In this document: piece by piece, positions 25,588-32,996 of the stretch
Layout of the letters: each line of letters begins with the position of its first letter
Position numbering within the stretch: position 1 is the stretch's first letter
Source of the DNA: Deltaproteobacteria bacterium
GTDB taxonomy: Bacteria > Desulfobacterota > Binatia > UTPRO1
Direction of reading: 5' to 3'
DNA: 32,996 nt
NCBI GenBank assembly: GCA_029262315.1
Contig: JAJCZP010000119.1
Location: 1-32,996 of the forward strand
Made by a program: the position numbers and the translations under genes
Notes under the pieces: model-generated
Databases searched by the model: none
Seen by the model: only the letters and a program-made list of their open reading frames with translations
Told to the model about the DNA's origin: nothing

Positions 25588-27051
25588 ATGATTGCCCAAA
25601 ATGCTAAGCGCATCGCATGGAAGCCACAGGACGGCGCCCAGTTTCTATTCGTGACCTGCGACGTGTTCGAGTGTTTGATGCACGGCAATCGTGGCGGCGG
25701 CAAGTCGCTCGGGATGTTGATCGACTTTTGCCAACACGTCGGACCCATTCGCTTCCCTGGGCATCGAGCTAATTATGGCGCCGCCTGGCGTGGTGTTCTC
25801 TTTCGTAGGAACTACGAAGAGCTCCAGGACATGATCGCCAAGGCGCAGGAGTGGATTCCGAAGATATTCCCCGATGCGCGGTATGTCTCAAGCCCGAACC
25901 CGCAATACAACTTTGCAACTGGCGAGTCGCTTCTCTTCCGCTCGATCGAACGTCGCATCGATTTCCTCAAATATCAGGGACACGAGTATCCGTGGATCGG
26001 ATTTGAGGAGCTTACGAACTGGCCCGACGATTTCCTCTACCGCCAGATGATCAGCTGCTGTCGGTCATCCAAGCCTGGCATGCCGTTCAAGATTCGATCG
26101 ACGACGAACCCCTCTGGCCCTGGTCATAACTGGGTAAAGAAGCGGTTCCGGCTTCCCGGTCCTGCTGGTCAGCGGATTGGCTACCACATTCACAACATCG
26201 GCGAGGAGGCTCGGACATCAATCCGATCCGACATGGCCGAGAATATTGCGCTGCTCAAGGCGGTGCCGAATTATCGAGATCGCATCAAGATGGCCGCCAC
26301 CAGCATTGCCCAGGAGCGGGCCTGGCTGGATGGGGACTGGAATATCATCGCTGGGGGGATGTTCGACGACGTTTGGGTTCCAGAGGTTCATATCGTGCCC
26401 AGCTTTCCGATCCGTGCGATCCCGCGCGGATGGATGATCGATCGGGCCTATGACCACGGGTCCAGTAAGCCGTTCAGCGTCGGTTGGTACGCCCAATCCA
26501 ATGGCGAGCCGTTTGAATGGGATGGCCGCGTCATGGGAACGGTTCCTGGGGATGTCTTTCGCATTGCCGAGTGGTATGGCTCGCCTTCGCATTCGAATGA
26601 GGGCCTGCGGATGACGGCGCGTGCGATCGCGGATGGCATCATCGACCGAGAACAAGACCTGGGCCTCTGGGGTCACGTTCGTCCTGGCCCTGCCGACACG
26701 GAGATATTCTCTGCCAAGGAGCCTGGCCGGCCCAGCGTCCACCGTGAGTTTCAGACTGTGGGCGTGTCATTCGTTCCCGCCGATAAGGGACCGGGCTCTC
26801 GCAAGCCCGGCTGGGAGTTGATGCGCCAGATGTTCAAGGGGGCGGTTGTTCCTCCGTCCGGTTATCGTGAAGACCCAGGCTTGTTCATTTGCGAGCGATG
26901 CGTCGATGCGATCGAGAAGATTGTTGCGCTCCCCCGCGATATGAAGGATCAGGACGACGTGGACACGGAGTCCGAGGATCACATCGGCGACGAGATGCGA
27001 TATCGGATAAGGCGCAAGGCGGTTGGCTCTACCACGGGCTCATGGAGGTGA
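25588..27051 (+). CDS. terL: Terminase large subunit
   Basis: This 487-residue protein carries the ATPase motor and nuclease of a packaging terminase. Walker A is HGNRGGGKS (about 32-40) and Walker B YPWIGFEEL (about 132-140); TTNPSGPGH (about 172-180) is the coupling motif. The C-terminal nuclease has its RNase H-type acidic residues in DRAYDHGSSKP (about 290-300), PADTEIF (about 369-375) and DHIGDEMRY (about 467-475). It starts at ATG 25588 with a weak ribosome binding site. The domain order is complete and undamaged. It feeds DNA into the portal made by the next gene. Confidence 0.9.
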   Translation: MIAQNAKRIAWKPQDGAQFLFVTCDVFECLMHGNRGGGKSLGMLIDFCQHVGPIRFPGHRANYGAAWRGVLFRRNYEELQDMIAKAQEWIPKIFPDARYVSSPNPQYNFATGESLLFRSIERRIDFLKYQGHEYPWIGFEELTNWPDDFLYRQMISCCRSSKPGMPFKIRSTTNPSGPGHNWVKKRFRLPGPAGQRIGYHIHNIGEEARTSIRSDMAENIALLKAVPNYRDRIKMAATSIAQERAWLDGDWNIIAGGMFDDVWVPEVHIVPSFPIRAIPRGWMIDRAYDHGSSKPFSVGWYAQSNGEPFEWDGRVMGTVPGDVFRIAEWYGSPSHSNEGLRMTARAIADGIIDREQDLGLWGHVRPGPADTEIFSAKEPGRPSVHREFQTVGVSFVPADKGPGSRKPGWELMRQMFKGAVVPPSGYREDPGLFICERCVDAIEKIVALPRDMKDQDDVDTESEDHIGDEMRYRIRRKAVGSTTGSWR

Positions 27052-27054
27052 TGC

Positions 27055-28668
27055 ATGGCTAAGAAGTCTGATCCCAGCAGGATTCCGTCCACCACCAGCA
27101 TGGCCTACGACAAGATGCTTCCGCGCTGGAATAAGATGGCTTCTGTGCTCGGAGGCACAGAGACCATGCGGGAGGCTGGCGCAGAGTTTTTGCCCCAGCA
27201 TGAGAAGGAAACAGATCAGGCTTGGCGCGAGCGCCTGGGTAGGAACACGCTATTCAACATGCTCCAGATCACGCTCGACTCTTTGGTCGGTCGTCCGTTC
27301 TCTGATCCTGTCGAGGTTTCCGATGATGTTCCCGATGACATGAAGCTGCTTTTGGAAGATGTTGATCTCCAGGGAAACAACATCGATGTGTTTGGGCGTG
27401 AGTGGTTTCGTGACGGGATGTCAAATGGATTCGCGGGCGTGCTCGTTGAGTTTCCGCGCACCAATATCACTCCCGATCGAACGCTCGAGGATGATATTCG
27501 TGAGGGTGTGCGCCCGTACTGGGTGGCAATCCCATCAGAGAACGTCATATTTGCGAACGCGAATATCATTGATGGGCATGAGATTCTGACTCACATACGT
27601 TTCCGCGAAGAGATCGTTGAGCAAGAAGGCTTTGCCGAAGTATCTCGCACTCGGATTCGTGTTCTCGATCTGATCGATGCTGGCATGCCGACCAGACTGC
27701 CGACTGGGTTTGTTCCGTTTGGTCTGAGGGGTGTAGAGACGATCGTTGAGAATGATGGCATGACGACGATGGCTTTCGATAAGTCGCGCGTTCAAGTGTC
27801 TATCTATCGAGAAGACCTAAAGGCTGACGAAGATTCAGAGGATCGATGGGTTTTGGACGAGGTCTTCTTTATGGAGATCGGCGTTATCCCATTTGCTGTT
27901 TTCTATGCAGAGCGTGATGGATTGATGCTCGCCAAGCCACCCTTGCTTGATTTGGCAGATTTGAATATCAGCTGGTGGCAATCCGCATCCGATCAACGCA
28001 TGGTGCTCACCGTTGCGCGGTTCCCAATCCTCGCTTCCAGCGGCGAGATCGATGAGGACAAGATCACTGTTGGTCCGAGCGCATGGCTCAACGTCAAAGA
28101 CCCGAATGGCAGCTGGTATTACGTCGAGCACTCCGGCGCTGCTATCGAGGCTGGTCGAGAAGATATGGCGTCGCTGGTTGAGCAGATGGCGGAGTACGGT
28201 GCTCAGTTTCTCAAGCGTCAGCCTGGCGATATGACCGCCACCGCGCGTGCGCTCGATTCTGCGGAGGCGACGTCGCCCCTTCAGGATATGTCTATTCGCT
28301 TCAATGACACGTTGAACGTCGCGTGGGGTTTCAGTGCAATGTGGCTTGGCCGCGACTCATCGGATATTGGATCGCTTGGCGTAGCAACCGACTTCGGCCC
28401 GGAGGAGATCAACTCTTCCGATGTTGCTGAGCTTGGGCAGGCGCGTCGAGGCCGCGACTTGTCTCGACCGAAATATCTGGCCGAGCTTCAGCGACGTGGC
28501 ACTCTGGGCGATGATTTTGATGCCGATGAGAACGAAAAAGAACTCGAGGACGAGCGGGCTGAGTTTGCGGACGGCGTCGCCAACTTGGACATCGATCCTG
28601 CGGGCGGTGATGATCCGCCTGATCCTGGGGCCCCGCCTGCTGAGAAGAATTCCGCTGCGGAGGAGTAA
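27055..28668 (+). CDS. Portal protein, DUF4055 type
   Basis: ATG 27055 follows GGAGGTGATGC. The 537-residue protein is of the usual portal length and has the DUF4055 pattern: an early YDKMLPRWNKMASVLGG helix, QAWRERLGRNTLFNMLQITLDSLVGRPFSDP, PYWVAIPSENVIFANANIIDG, and later EHSGAAIEAGREDMASLVEQMAEYG. The acidic C-terminal tail (from about 480) is disordered, as in other portals. The portal forms the ring at the head vertex through which DNA is packed. Followed by the MuF-type head protein. Confidence 0.85.
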   Translation: MAKKSDPSRIPSTTSMAYDKMLPRWNKMASVLGGTETMREAGAEFLPQHEKETDQAWRERLGRNTLFNMLQITLDSLVGRPFSDPVEVSDDVPDDMKLLLEDVDLQGNNIDVFGREWFRDGMSNGFAGVLVEFPRTNITPDRTLEDDIREGVRPYWVAIPSENVIFANANIIDGHEILTHIRFREEIVEQEGFAEVSRTRIRVLDLIDAGMPTRLPTGFVPFGLRGVETIVENDGMTTMAFDKSRVQVSIYREDLKADEDSEDRWVLDEVFFMEIGVIPFAVFYAERDGLMLAKPPLLDLADLNISWWQSASDQRMVLTVARFPILASSGEIDEDKITVGPSAWLNVKDPNGSWYYVEHSGAAIEAGREDMASLVEQMAEYGAQFLKRQPGDMTATARALDSAEATSPLQDMSIRFNDTLNVAWGFSAMWLGRDSSDIGSLGVATDFGPEEINSSDVAELGQARRGRDLSRPKYLAELQRRGTLGDDFDADENEKELEDERAEFADGVANLDIDPAGGDDPPDPGAPPAEKNSAAEE

Positions 28669-28671
28669 TCC

Positions 28672-29895
28672 GTGGCTGATCCGCGCCGTGACAAGCCGAA
28701 TGTGACAGGCAATCAGAAGCTGTTCGACGCCGCTCTGCGCCACCAGGTCGGCCTCATCCGGTTCACATCGGGAGAGGTCCGTCGCGTCGTCGATTTGCTC
28801 GAGGAGGCCGATCGCGACCTGGTCGGCATGCTTCGCAACCGGTTGGGCGATGTTAGCCGGGCCCCTACCGACTTCACGTCAGAGCGGTGGAAGCTGCTGC
28901 TGGCTGATATCAGGGTGGCTCGAGGGGAGGCGATGAGCAAGGTTCGTGGCGAGCTTTCCCCCACGCTCCGCGAGCTTTCGGTGATGGAGGCTGGTTTTGA
29001 GAAGCGGATCATCCAGGGGTCGATGCCGCTCTCGCTCGAGCTTGCCTCTGTTTCGTCCTCGAGCCTGCATGCGATCGTCACCACCCAGCCGTTCAACGGG
29101 AACCTGCTTGGCCAGTGGTACGGCACGCTTGCGTCGTCTGATAAGTCGAATCTCATTCGGACCATCCAGCTGGGGCTGACCGAGGGCTCTACGCTCGATC
29201 AAATCGTGCGTCGCGTCGCCGGCACCCGCTCCGAGGGGTTTTCCAACGGTGTGCTCGCCATAAACCGCCGCAACGCCGAGACTGTGGTCCGAACCGCGGT
29301 CAACGGCGTGGCCAACGCCGCTCGCAACGCCCTTTGGGTCGAGAACGCCGACTTAATATCGGCTCTGCGGTGGACAGCGACGCTGGATGGTCGGACAACT
29401 CCGGTCTGTCGGGCCCGCGATGGTCGCGTGGCTCCGGTAAGCCCCCAAGGGTCGATCCCGAAGGGCCAGCCGGCGTTGTCGCCATCGGGCGCTCGCCCTC
29501 CCGCTCACCCGGGTTGCCGCTCCGTCATGGTCGCGGTGGTCGACGGCATTGAGGCGGTTGGCACTCGCCCGTTCGTGAGGGACACCAGGACGCGCGGTGG
29601 CCGCGAGACCAACTTCCGCAAGGAGGCCCGTCGTTCGGGTCGTCCGATACAAGAGGTGCGGAAAGCGTGGGCGCAGCGTAATATCGGGTCGGTCCCAGCC
29701 GAGGTGACGTATCAGGACTGGCTCCGTCGCCAGCCTGTCTCATTCCAGGATGATGTTCTCGGACCTTCTTTTGGTAAGCTGTTCCGCGATGGTGGGCTGA
29801 CCTTGCCCAAATTCGTCGATGAAGCCGGCAAGCAGTTTACGCTCGCCCAGCTTCGAATAACAGAATCCGCGGCCTTCGCCGCCGCTGGGCTCTGA
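28672..29895 (+). CDS. MuF/SPP1 gp7-type head morphogenesis protein
   Basis: GTG 28672 follows GGAGGAG. The N-terminal two-thirds is helical. The MuF core is visible as NAETVVRTAVNGVANAARNALW (about 203-224) and LDGRTTPVCRARDGRV (about 238-253), with ARPPAHPGCRSVMVAV (about 272-287) supplying the conserved H/C residues. The C-terminus holds TYQDWLRRQPVSFQDDVLG, a motif of MuF-type proteins that recurs in the membrane protein at 17564. MuF proteins are minor head proteins that travel with the portal and may be injected with DNA. It lies in the expected place between portal and scaffold. Confidence 0.85.
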   Translation: MADPRRDKPNVTGNQKLFDAALRHQVGLIRFTSGEVRRVVDLLEEADRDLVGMLRNRLGDVSRAPTDFTSERWKLLLADIRVARGEAMSKVRGELSPTLRELSVMEAGFEKRIIQGSMPLSLELASVSSSSLHAIVTTQPFNGNLLGQWYGTLASSDKSNLIRTIQLGLTEGSTLDQIVRRVAGTRSEGFSNGVLAINRRNAETVVRTAVNGVANAARNALWVENADLISALRWTATLDGRTTPVCRARDGRVAPVSPQGSIPKGQPALSPSGARPPAHPGCRSVMVAVVDGIEAVGTRPFVRDTRTRGGRETNFRKEARRSGRPIQEVRKAWAQRNIGSVPAEVTYQDWLRRQPVSFQDDVLGPSFGKLFRDGGLTLPKFVDEAGKQFTLAQLRITESAAFAAAGL

Positions 29896-29908
29896 TCAGA
29901 CTCTGGAC

Positions 29909-29945
29909 CGGGAGTGATTCCCGAGGGGGCGTGATGCCCAGGAGG
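29909..29945 (+). promoter_or_regulatory. Tandem GTGAT-loop hairpins before the scaffold gene
   Basis: CGGGA-GTGAT-TCCCG (29909-29923) is a perfect five-pair hairpin. Three bases later GGGC-GTGAT-GCCC (29927-29939) follows. After one base comes the Shine-Dalgarno GGAGG (29941-29945), five bases before GTG 29951. The design and loop sequence match the element at 18512. Confidence 0.55.
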
Positions 29946-29950
29946 ATGCC

Positions 29951-30802
29951 GTGAAGTTCGATTTCGCCGCCAACAAGACTGTTGATTCGATCGAAAAGGT
30001 TCCAGCGGATTTCCGCGGCCTATATAGCGAGGGTGACGATGGATCGTTCTCGCTCCGATCCGATGATGCTGGGGTTCAGTCAGCTGTCTCTGCCATTACG
30101 CGATTGAACAATGCGCTTGTTTCTTCCCGCGCCGAAGCGAAGGCGGCGAAGGATAATTCCGGCGTCGATCTTTCCGCTCTGGAAGACTATGGAGTTACTC
30201 CAGAAGAGATTGCAACGACTGTCGCAGGAAAACTGGAAGAGCTTCAGGCCCAGATCACATCGGGGAAGGGAAAGAAGTCTGCGGAAGAAGTCGAGCGCCA
30301 GATTGAGAAGATCAAGAAGGACTTGATGAAAACGCATCAGACAGAGGTCGATGCGAAGGAGGTGGTCATCGGTGGACTTCGCGGGCATCTTCACAAGACG
30401 CTGATTTCCGACGCCGCTACGCGCGAGATCGCGGCTGCTGGAGGCGATGCGGAGATGTTGATGCCGTTTGTCGCTCCGACCCTTAAGCCGTTTGAATCCG
30501 ATGGAAAGTATGGTGTTAACGTCATAGATCCAGAAGATGGATCGACGCGATATTCCGGCGTTACGGGCGAGCCTATGACGATCGCAGAGCGTGTGGCCGA
30601 ACTCAAGGCCACGGATAAATTCACCAAGCTTTTCAGCAGTGAAGCTCCGTCTGGTGGCGGGACACCCCCCAATGGACGCAAGTCTCCCCAGGCTCCCAAG
30701 GGTCAAGAACTCACGCCTGTTCAGAAGATTTCCTCCGGGCTCAGCAAGGGTCTGGCGAGCAAGGCTGGTGCAACAGAAAAGGTTGGCGCGGGGGTGCGTT
30801 GA
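29951..30802 (+). CDS. Scaffolding protein
   Basis: GTG 29951 has a good GGAGG site inside the tandem-hairpin leader. The 283-residue protein is mostly helical with long charged stretches (LEELQAQITSGKGKKSAEEVERQIEKIKKDLMKTHQTEVDAKEV). A polar flexible region (SSEAPSGGGTPPNGRKSPQAPKG) and a basic helical tail follow. Absence of catalytic motifs, the coiled-coil region and its place right before the major capsid gene identify it as the internal scaffold that shapes the procapsid and is later lost. The start has an N-terminal beta segment MKFDFAANKTVDSIEKVPADF. Confidence 0.75.
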   Translation: MKFDFAANKTVDSIEKVPADFRGLYSEGDDGSFSLRSDDAGVQSAVSAITRLNNALVSSRAEAKAAKDNSGVDLSALEDYGVTPEEIATTVAGKLEELQAQITSGKGKKSAEEVERQIEKIKKDLMKTHQTEVDAKEVVIGGLRGHLHKTLISDAATREIAAAGGDAEMLMPFVAPTLKPFESDGKYGVNVIDPEDGSTRYSGVTGEPMTIAERVAELKATDKFTKLFSSEAPSGGGTPPNGRKSPQAPKGQELTPVQKISSGLSKGLASKAGATEKVGAGVR

Positions 30803-30810
30803 CTTCTTTG

Positions 30811-30840
30811 TTGCATATTTCTCTGATTGGGCGATATACT
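30811..30840 (+). promoter_or_regulatory. Promoter of the major capsid gene
   Basis: TTGCAT (30811-30816) and TATACT (30835-30840) are 18 bases apart. The transcript would carry a leader of about 100 bases with several stems, including one with a GTGAT loop, then the capsid start at 30948. Confidence 0.55.
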
Positions 30841-30947
30841 TTCGGCGTCTGGTTGGCGTGATGCCACCCAACCGATGCGCCAGAGGGTGATCCAACGGGC
30901 TCGGATGTGTTTTATTCAACACCGCATCCCATCTTGGAGACCCTGCG
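30841..30947 (+). promoter_or_regulatory. Structured leader of the capsid gene
   Basis: TGGC-GTGAT-GCCA (30854-30866) is a hairpin with the same loop as those at 18512 and 29909, but here it is followed only by a weak GG-GTGAT-CC (30885-30893), so the tandem design is partial. An imperfect stem (GGATGTG/CACCGCATCC, 30903-30930) lies between it and the start. Likely leader structure affecting capsid mRNA stability or translation. Confidence 0.4.
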
Positions 30948-31916
30948 ATGCCCACCGTCACACTCGCGGAGTCCGCGAAGCTCGCACAGAATGAGCTAAT
31001 CGCGGGCGTCATTGAGAACGTCATCACTGTCAATCGAATGTTCGAGGTTCTGCCCTTTGACGGAATTTCTGGCAATGCTCTCGCATACAACCGTGAGAAT
31101 GCTCTCGGTCCTGTTGCCACCGCCGGCGTGGGCGATTCCGATGGCGCCATCGGCGCCGGAGCCACTGGCACCAACCAGGCGGAACGAGTTGCTGCAAAGA
31201 ACGCTGCAACATTCACGTCGGTTACTTCAAGCCTGACGACTATCCTCGGCGATGCCGAAGTGAACGGTCTGATCCAGGCTACGCGGTCCGACGATGGCAA
31301 TGATCAAACTGCGATCCAGATTGCGTCGAAGGCGAAGTCTGCTGGTCGCAAGTATCAGGATATGTTTATCAATGGCGACGGGACCAACTTCACGTTCCCT
31401 GGCCTTATCAGCTTGTGTGCTGCTGATCAGAGCGTGACTCCGGCCACCAATGGGCAGGTGCTGTCGTTTGACATCCTCGACGAACTCATGGATTTGGTTG
31501 TCGACAAGGATGGGCAGGTCGATTACTTCACAATGCATGCGCGAACGTTGCGATCCTACAACGCGCTCTTGCGCGGCCTTGGAGGCGCTTCGATTGGTGA
31601 CGTCGTTCAGCTTCCATCCGGTGCTGAGGTTCCTGCGTATCGTCAGGTTCCGATCTTCCGCAATGACTACATCCCACTTGACCAGACGCAGGGCTCTCTC
31701 ACCACTGGGACCACGATCTTCGCCGGCACGCTTGACGATGGCTCTCGCCAGCATGGGATCGCTGGCCTTACTGCTGCGAGCATGGCTGGTATCAACGTGG
31801 TTGATGTTGGCGAATCCGAGATCAAGGATGAGCACATCTGGCGCGTGAAGTGGTACTCTGGGCTTGCCGCGTTCTCGGAGAGGGGACTCGCCTGCGCCGC
31901 CGGCATGAGCAACTGA
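30948..31916 (+). CDS. Major capsid protein
   Basis: The 322-residue protein starts MPTVTLAESAKLAQNELIAGVIENVITVNRMFEVLPF. It has a long amphipathic N-terminal segment and then beta-rich P-domain sequence (NALAYNRENALGPVATAGV). A conserved-looking central part (SAGRKYQDMFINGDGTNFTFPGL; LDELMDLVVDKDGQVDYFTMHARTLRSYNALL) is seen, with an end (HIWRVKWYSGLAAFSERGLACAAGMSN) typical of HK97-fold capsid proteins of this size. Its place after the scaffold, its own promoter, long leader and a strong terminator right after it all fit the most abundant head protein. No frameshift or damage. Confidence 0.85.
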   Translation: MPTVTLAESAKLAQNELIAGVIENVITVNRMFEVLPFDGISGNALAYNRENALGPVATAGVGDSDGAIGAGATGTNQAERVAAKNAATFTSVTSSLTTILGDAEVNGLIQATRSDDGNDQTAIQIASKAKSAGRKYQDMFINGDGTNFTFPGLISLCAADQSVTPATNGQVLSFDILDELMDLVVDKDGQVDYFTMHARTLRSYNALLRGLGGASIGDVVQLPSGAEVPAYRQVPIFRNDYIPLDQTQGSLTTGTTIFAGTLDDGSRQHGIAGLTAASMAGINVVDVGESEIKDEHIWRVKWYSGLAAFSERGLACAAGMSN

Positions 31917-31924
31917 ATTTCCAT

Positions 31925-31957
31925 CGCCCTCCGACGAAAGCTGGAGGGCGGTTTTTT
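31925..31957 (+). terminator. Strong Rho-independent terminator after the capsid gene
   Basis: CGCCCTCC (31925-31932) pairs perfectly with GGAGGGCG (31943-31950) around a ten-base loop, followed by six T (31952-31957). It ends most capsid mRNA; downstream genes must be read through or have their own start. Confidence 0.9.
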
Positions 31958-31977
31958 ACCTTGAGGAGATCATTTTT

Positions 31978-32604
31978 ATGGCGCATCAAGTGGCAATCAA
32001 ACTGGTGCTGGTCGGCCCTCGCCAGGGCATGAATATTGTTCTCCAGGGACGTGAGTTCGTGAAGGGGGTTCACGTTCTGCAAGGCAATCCCGACATCCTG
32101 GCCGGCGCCGTGGATTATTTCGGTCGATGCTACAATGCTCATCCCGAAGGAAGCGTCGCTCACAAAGATGCTCTTGCGCAGTGGGAAGTCGCCAAGAAGG
32201 AGGCATCGGATGGCCAGCGTGATCTTCAGTCCTCGCCCGAGCCGGACGCGCCAGAAGAGGTTTCAGGCGAGGTTCAGCCGGATGGGGGAGGGTCTGCCGA
32301 GGTTGCCGCAGATGACAGCGGCCCAGATGACGACTCCGCGACCGGGACCGCCGGCAGTGTTCCCGGTGGGGACGGACACGCGGACACCCGGGTTCCCCCG
32401 CAAATCTCCCCCGAGCAATCGGGGCGTATCCAGGAGGCGCTGAGCATCCTGGATCATTCGAACGACGATCATTGGACGCAGGACGGGAAGCCCGCTGTGT
32501 CAGCCGTGTCTGAGGCCCTGGGTGAGAATGTATCGCGTCAGGTGCTGGACCTGGTTGCGCCCGACTTCACCCGTCCGGTCCAAACTGACCAACAGGAGAG
32601 TTGA
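31978..32604 (+). CDS. Head accessory protein with acidic linker (208 aa)
   Basis: ATG 31978 follows GAGGAG. The N-terminal domain (MAHQVAIKLVLVGPRQGMNIVLQGREFVKGVHVLQGNPDIL) is beta-rich. A long acidic, glycine/proline-rich linker (about residues 80-140) follows. The C-terminal part (LSILDHSNDDHWTQDGKPAVSAVSEALGENVSRQVLDLVAPDF) is a small helical domain found in phage head or decoration proteins, with the telltale ND.HWT..GKP.V..V phrase. Placed after the capsid, it is likely a head completion or decoration protein, but the exact class is uncertain. Confidence 0.6.
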   Translation: MAHQVAIKLVLVGPRQGMNIVLQGREFVKGVHVLQGNPDILAGAVDYFGRCYNAHPEGSVAHKDALAQWEVAKKEASDGQRDLQSSPEPDAPEEVSGEVQPDGGGSAEVAADDSGPDDDSATGTAGSVPGGDGHADTRVPPQISPEQSGRIQEALSILDHSNDDHWTQDGKPAVSAVSEALGENVSRQVLDLVAPDFTRPVQTDQQES

Positions 32605-32607
32605 CCG

Positions 32608-32996
32608 ATGCCTGCATACATCGTCCAAGCGGCCCATCCGCATCACGTCTCTAGCGGAAATGTCCGTCTCGTTAATGCTGCGTCTGCCGCGGCTGCGCGG
32701 GAGATCGCTGCGTGCTTCCGGTCTGGCGAGCGCGGGCAGTGGCCGGCTTCGACCGTGACCGAGATCGCCGCTCCGGCTGACTTCGCCGGTTGGACTTTCC
32801 GCGTTGTTGTCAATTCTCCGGCTGGTGTTGATGTTGCGGATGTCACGCACACAGGAATCGCATCCGATGGCCTGGATGAGGTTGGCGATGCGCTTGTGAT
32901 CCTGCTCAATGCCACGGCGTCGATTGCGAACGCCGCATATGTCGGCGCCACCCAAACTCTGACGATTGCGTCTGGTGCTGGTGGTGATGATCTGGG
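32608..32996 (+). CDS. Partial CDS running off the right edge
   Basis: ATG 32608 follows CAGGAGAG and the frame stays open to the end of the window (about 129 residues visible). The sequence begins MPAYIVQAAHPHHVSSGNVRLVNAASAAAAREIAACFRSG and continues in beta-rich segments (GWTFRVVVNSPAGVDVADVTHTG; DALVILLNATASIANAAY). It looks like a compact virion protein in the head or tail-connection region. The end is missing, so no family call is possible. Confidence 0.6.
   Translation, partial: MPAYIVQAAHPHHVSSGNVRLVNAASAAAAREIAACFRSGERGQWPASTVTEIAAPADFAGWTFRVVVNSPAGVDVADVTHTGIASDGLDEVGDALVILLNATASIANAAYVGATQTLTIASGAGGDDL

Noticed and set aside
30080-31300. 406-codon open frame on the - strand
   Set aside because: It crosses the scaffold/capsid boundary opposite two well-supported genes and has shadow-type composition.
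1-32996. CRISPR array, insertion sequence, integrase or diversity-generating retroelement
   Set aside because: I looked for regular direct repeats with spacers, transposase or recombinase motifs and reverse transcriptase motifs and saw none.

Overview
The window reads as one arm of a tailed double-stranded DNA bacteriophage genome, or a phage-like plasmid or prophage. Every credible gene lies on the + strand. Genes are small and packed end to end with many ATGA or GTGA stop/start overlaps, and TTG and GTG starts are common. The right half has the standard order of a head-assembly module: small terminase, large terminase, portal, MuF-type head protein, scaffold, major capsid, head accessory. 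The host is a bacterium (Shine-Dalgarno signals, N-formyl metabolism, intrinsic terminators, a perfect bacterial parS site). I cannot name it. No DNA polymerase, primase, integrase, endolysin or tail gene is recognisable here.

Layout. 1-2640: small genes, a DUF5131 protein and a RuvC-like resolvase. 2780-4520: unassigned proteins and three tiny membrane proteins. 4900-8900: an operon with an HD-domain nucleotide hydrolase, a HerA-like ATPase and a possible DUF2303 protein, ended by a terminator. 9000-11700: mostly unknown small proteins plus a zinc metallopeptidase-like protein. 11780-14620: a 315-residue unknown protein, a strong terminator, then a lysis-like block with a holin candidate and a lipoprotein. 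14670-15590: two unknown genes. 15590-16690: about 1.1 kb without protein genes, holding a parS palindrome, a tRNA-Met, three oversized tRNA-like elements and other dense RNA structure. 16690-18480: two tandem paralogous zinc-ribbon proteins and a membrane protein with a MuF-like tail motif. 18510-22270: a ParB-domain/adenine-methyltransferase fusion, small genes, DUF4326 and peptide deformylase. 22530-33000: the packaging and head module, with eight small genes between the two terminase subunits.

How the parts may work together (inference). The methyltransferase may mask phage DNA from host restriction. The tRNA cluster, deformylase, HD hydrolase and ASCH protein look like fitness genes that support translation and nucleotide supply. 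The parS site may let the element use the host ParABS machinery. The terminase, portal and capsid block builds the head.

The most unusual signals are not protein genes. They are (1) an exact 16-bp bacterial parS palindrome beside the tRNAs; (2) a tandem-hairpin RNA element with GTGAY loops placed directly before the Shine-Dalgarno of two unrelated genes; (3) tRNA-like elements of 105, 122 and 130 nt with expanded loops; (4) a recurring ACTCTCG(G/C)AT element; and (5) apparently leaderless starts sharing one promoter layout.
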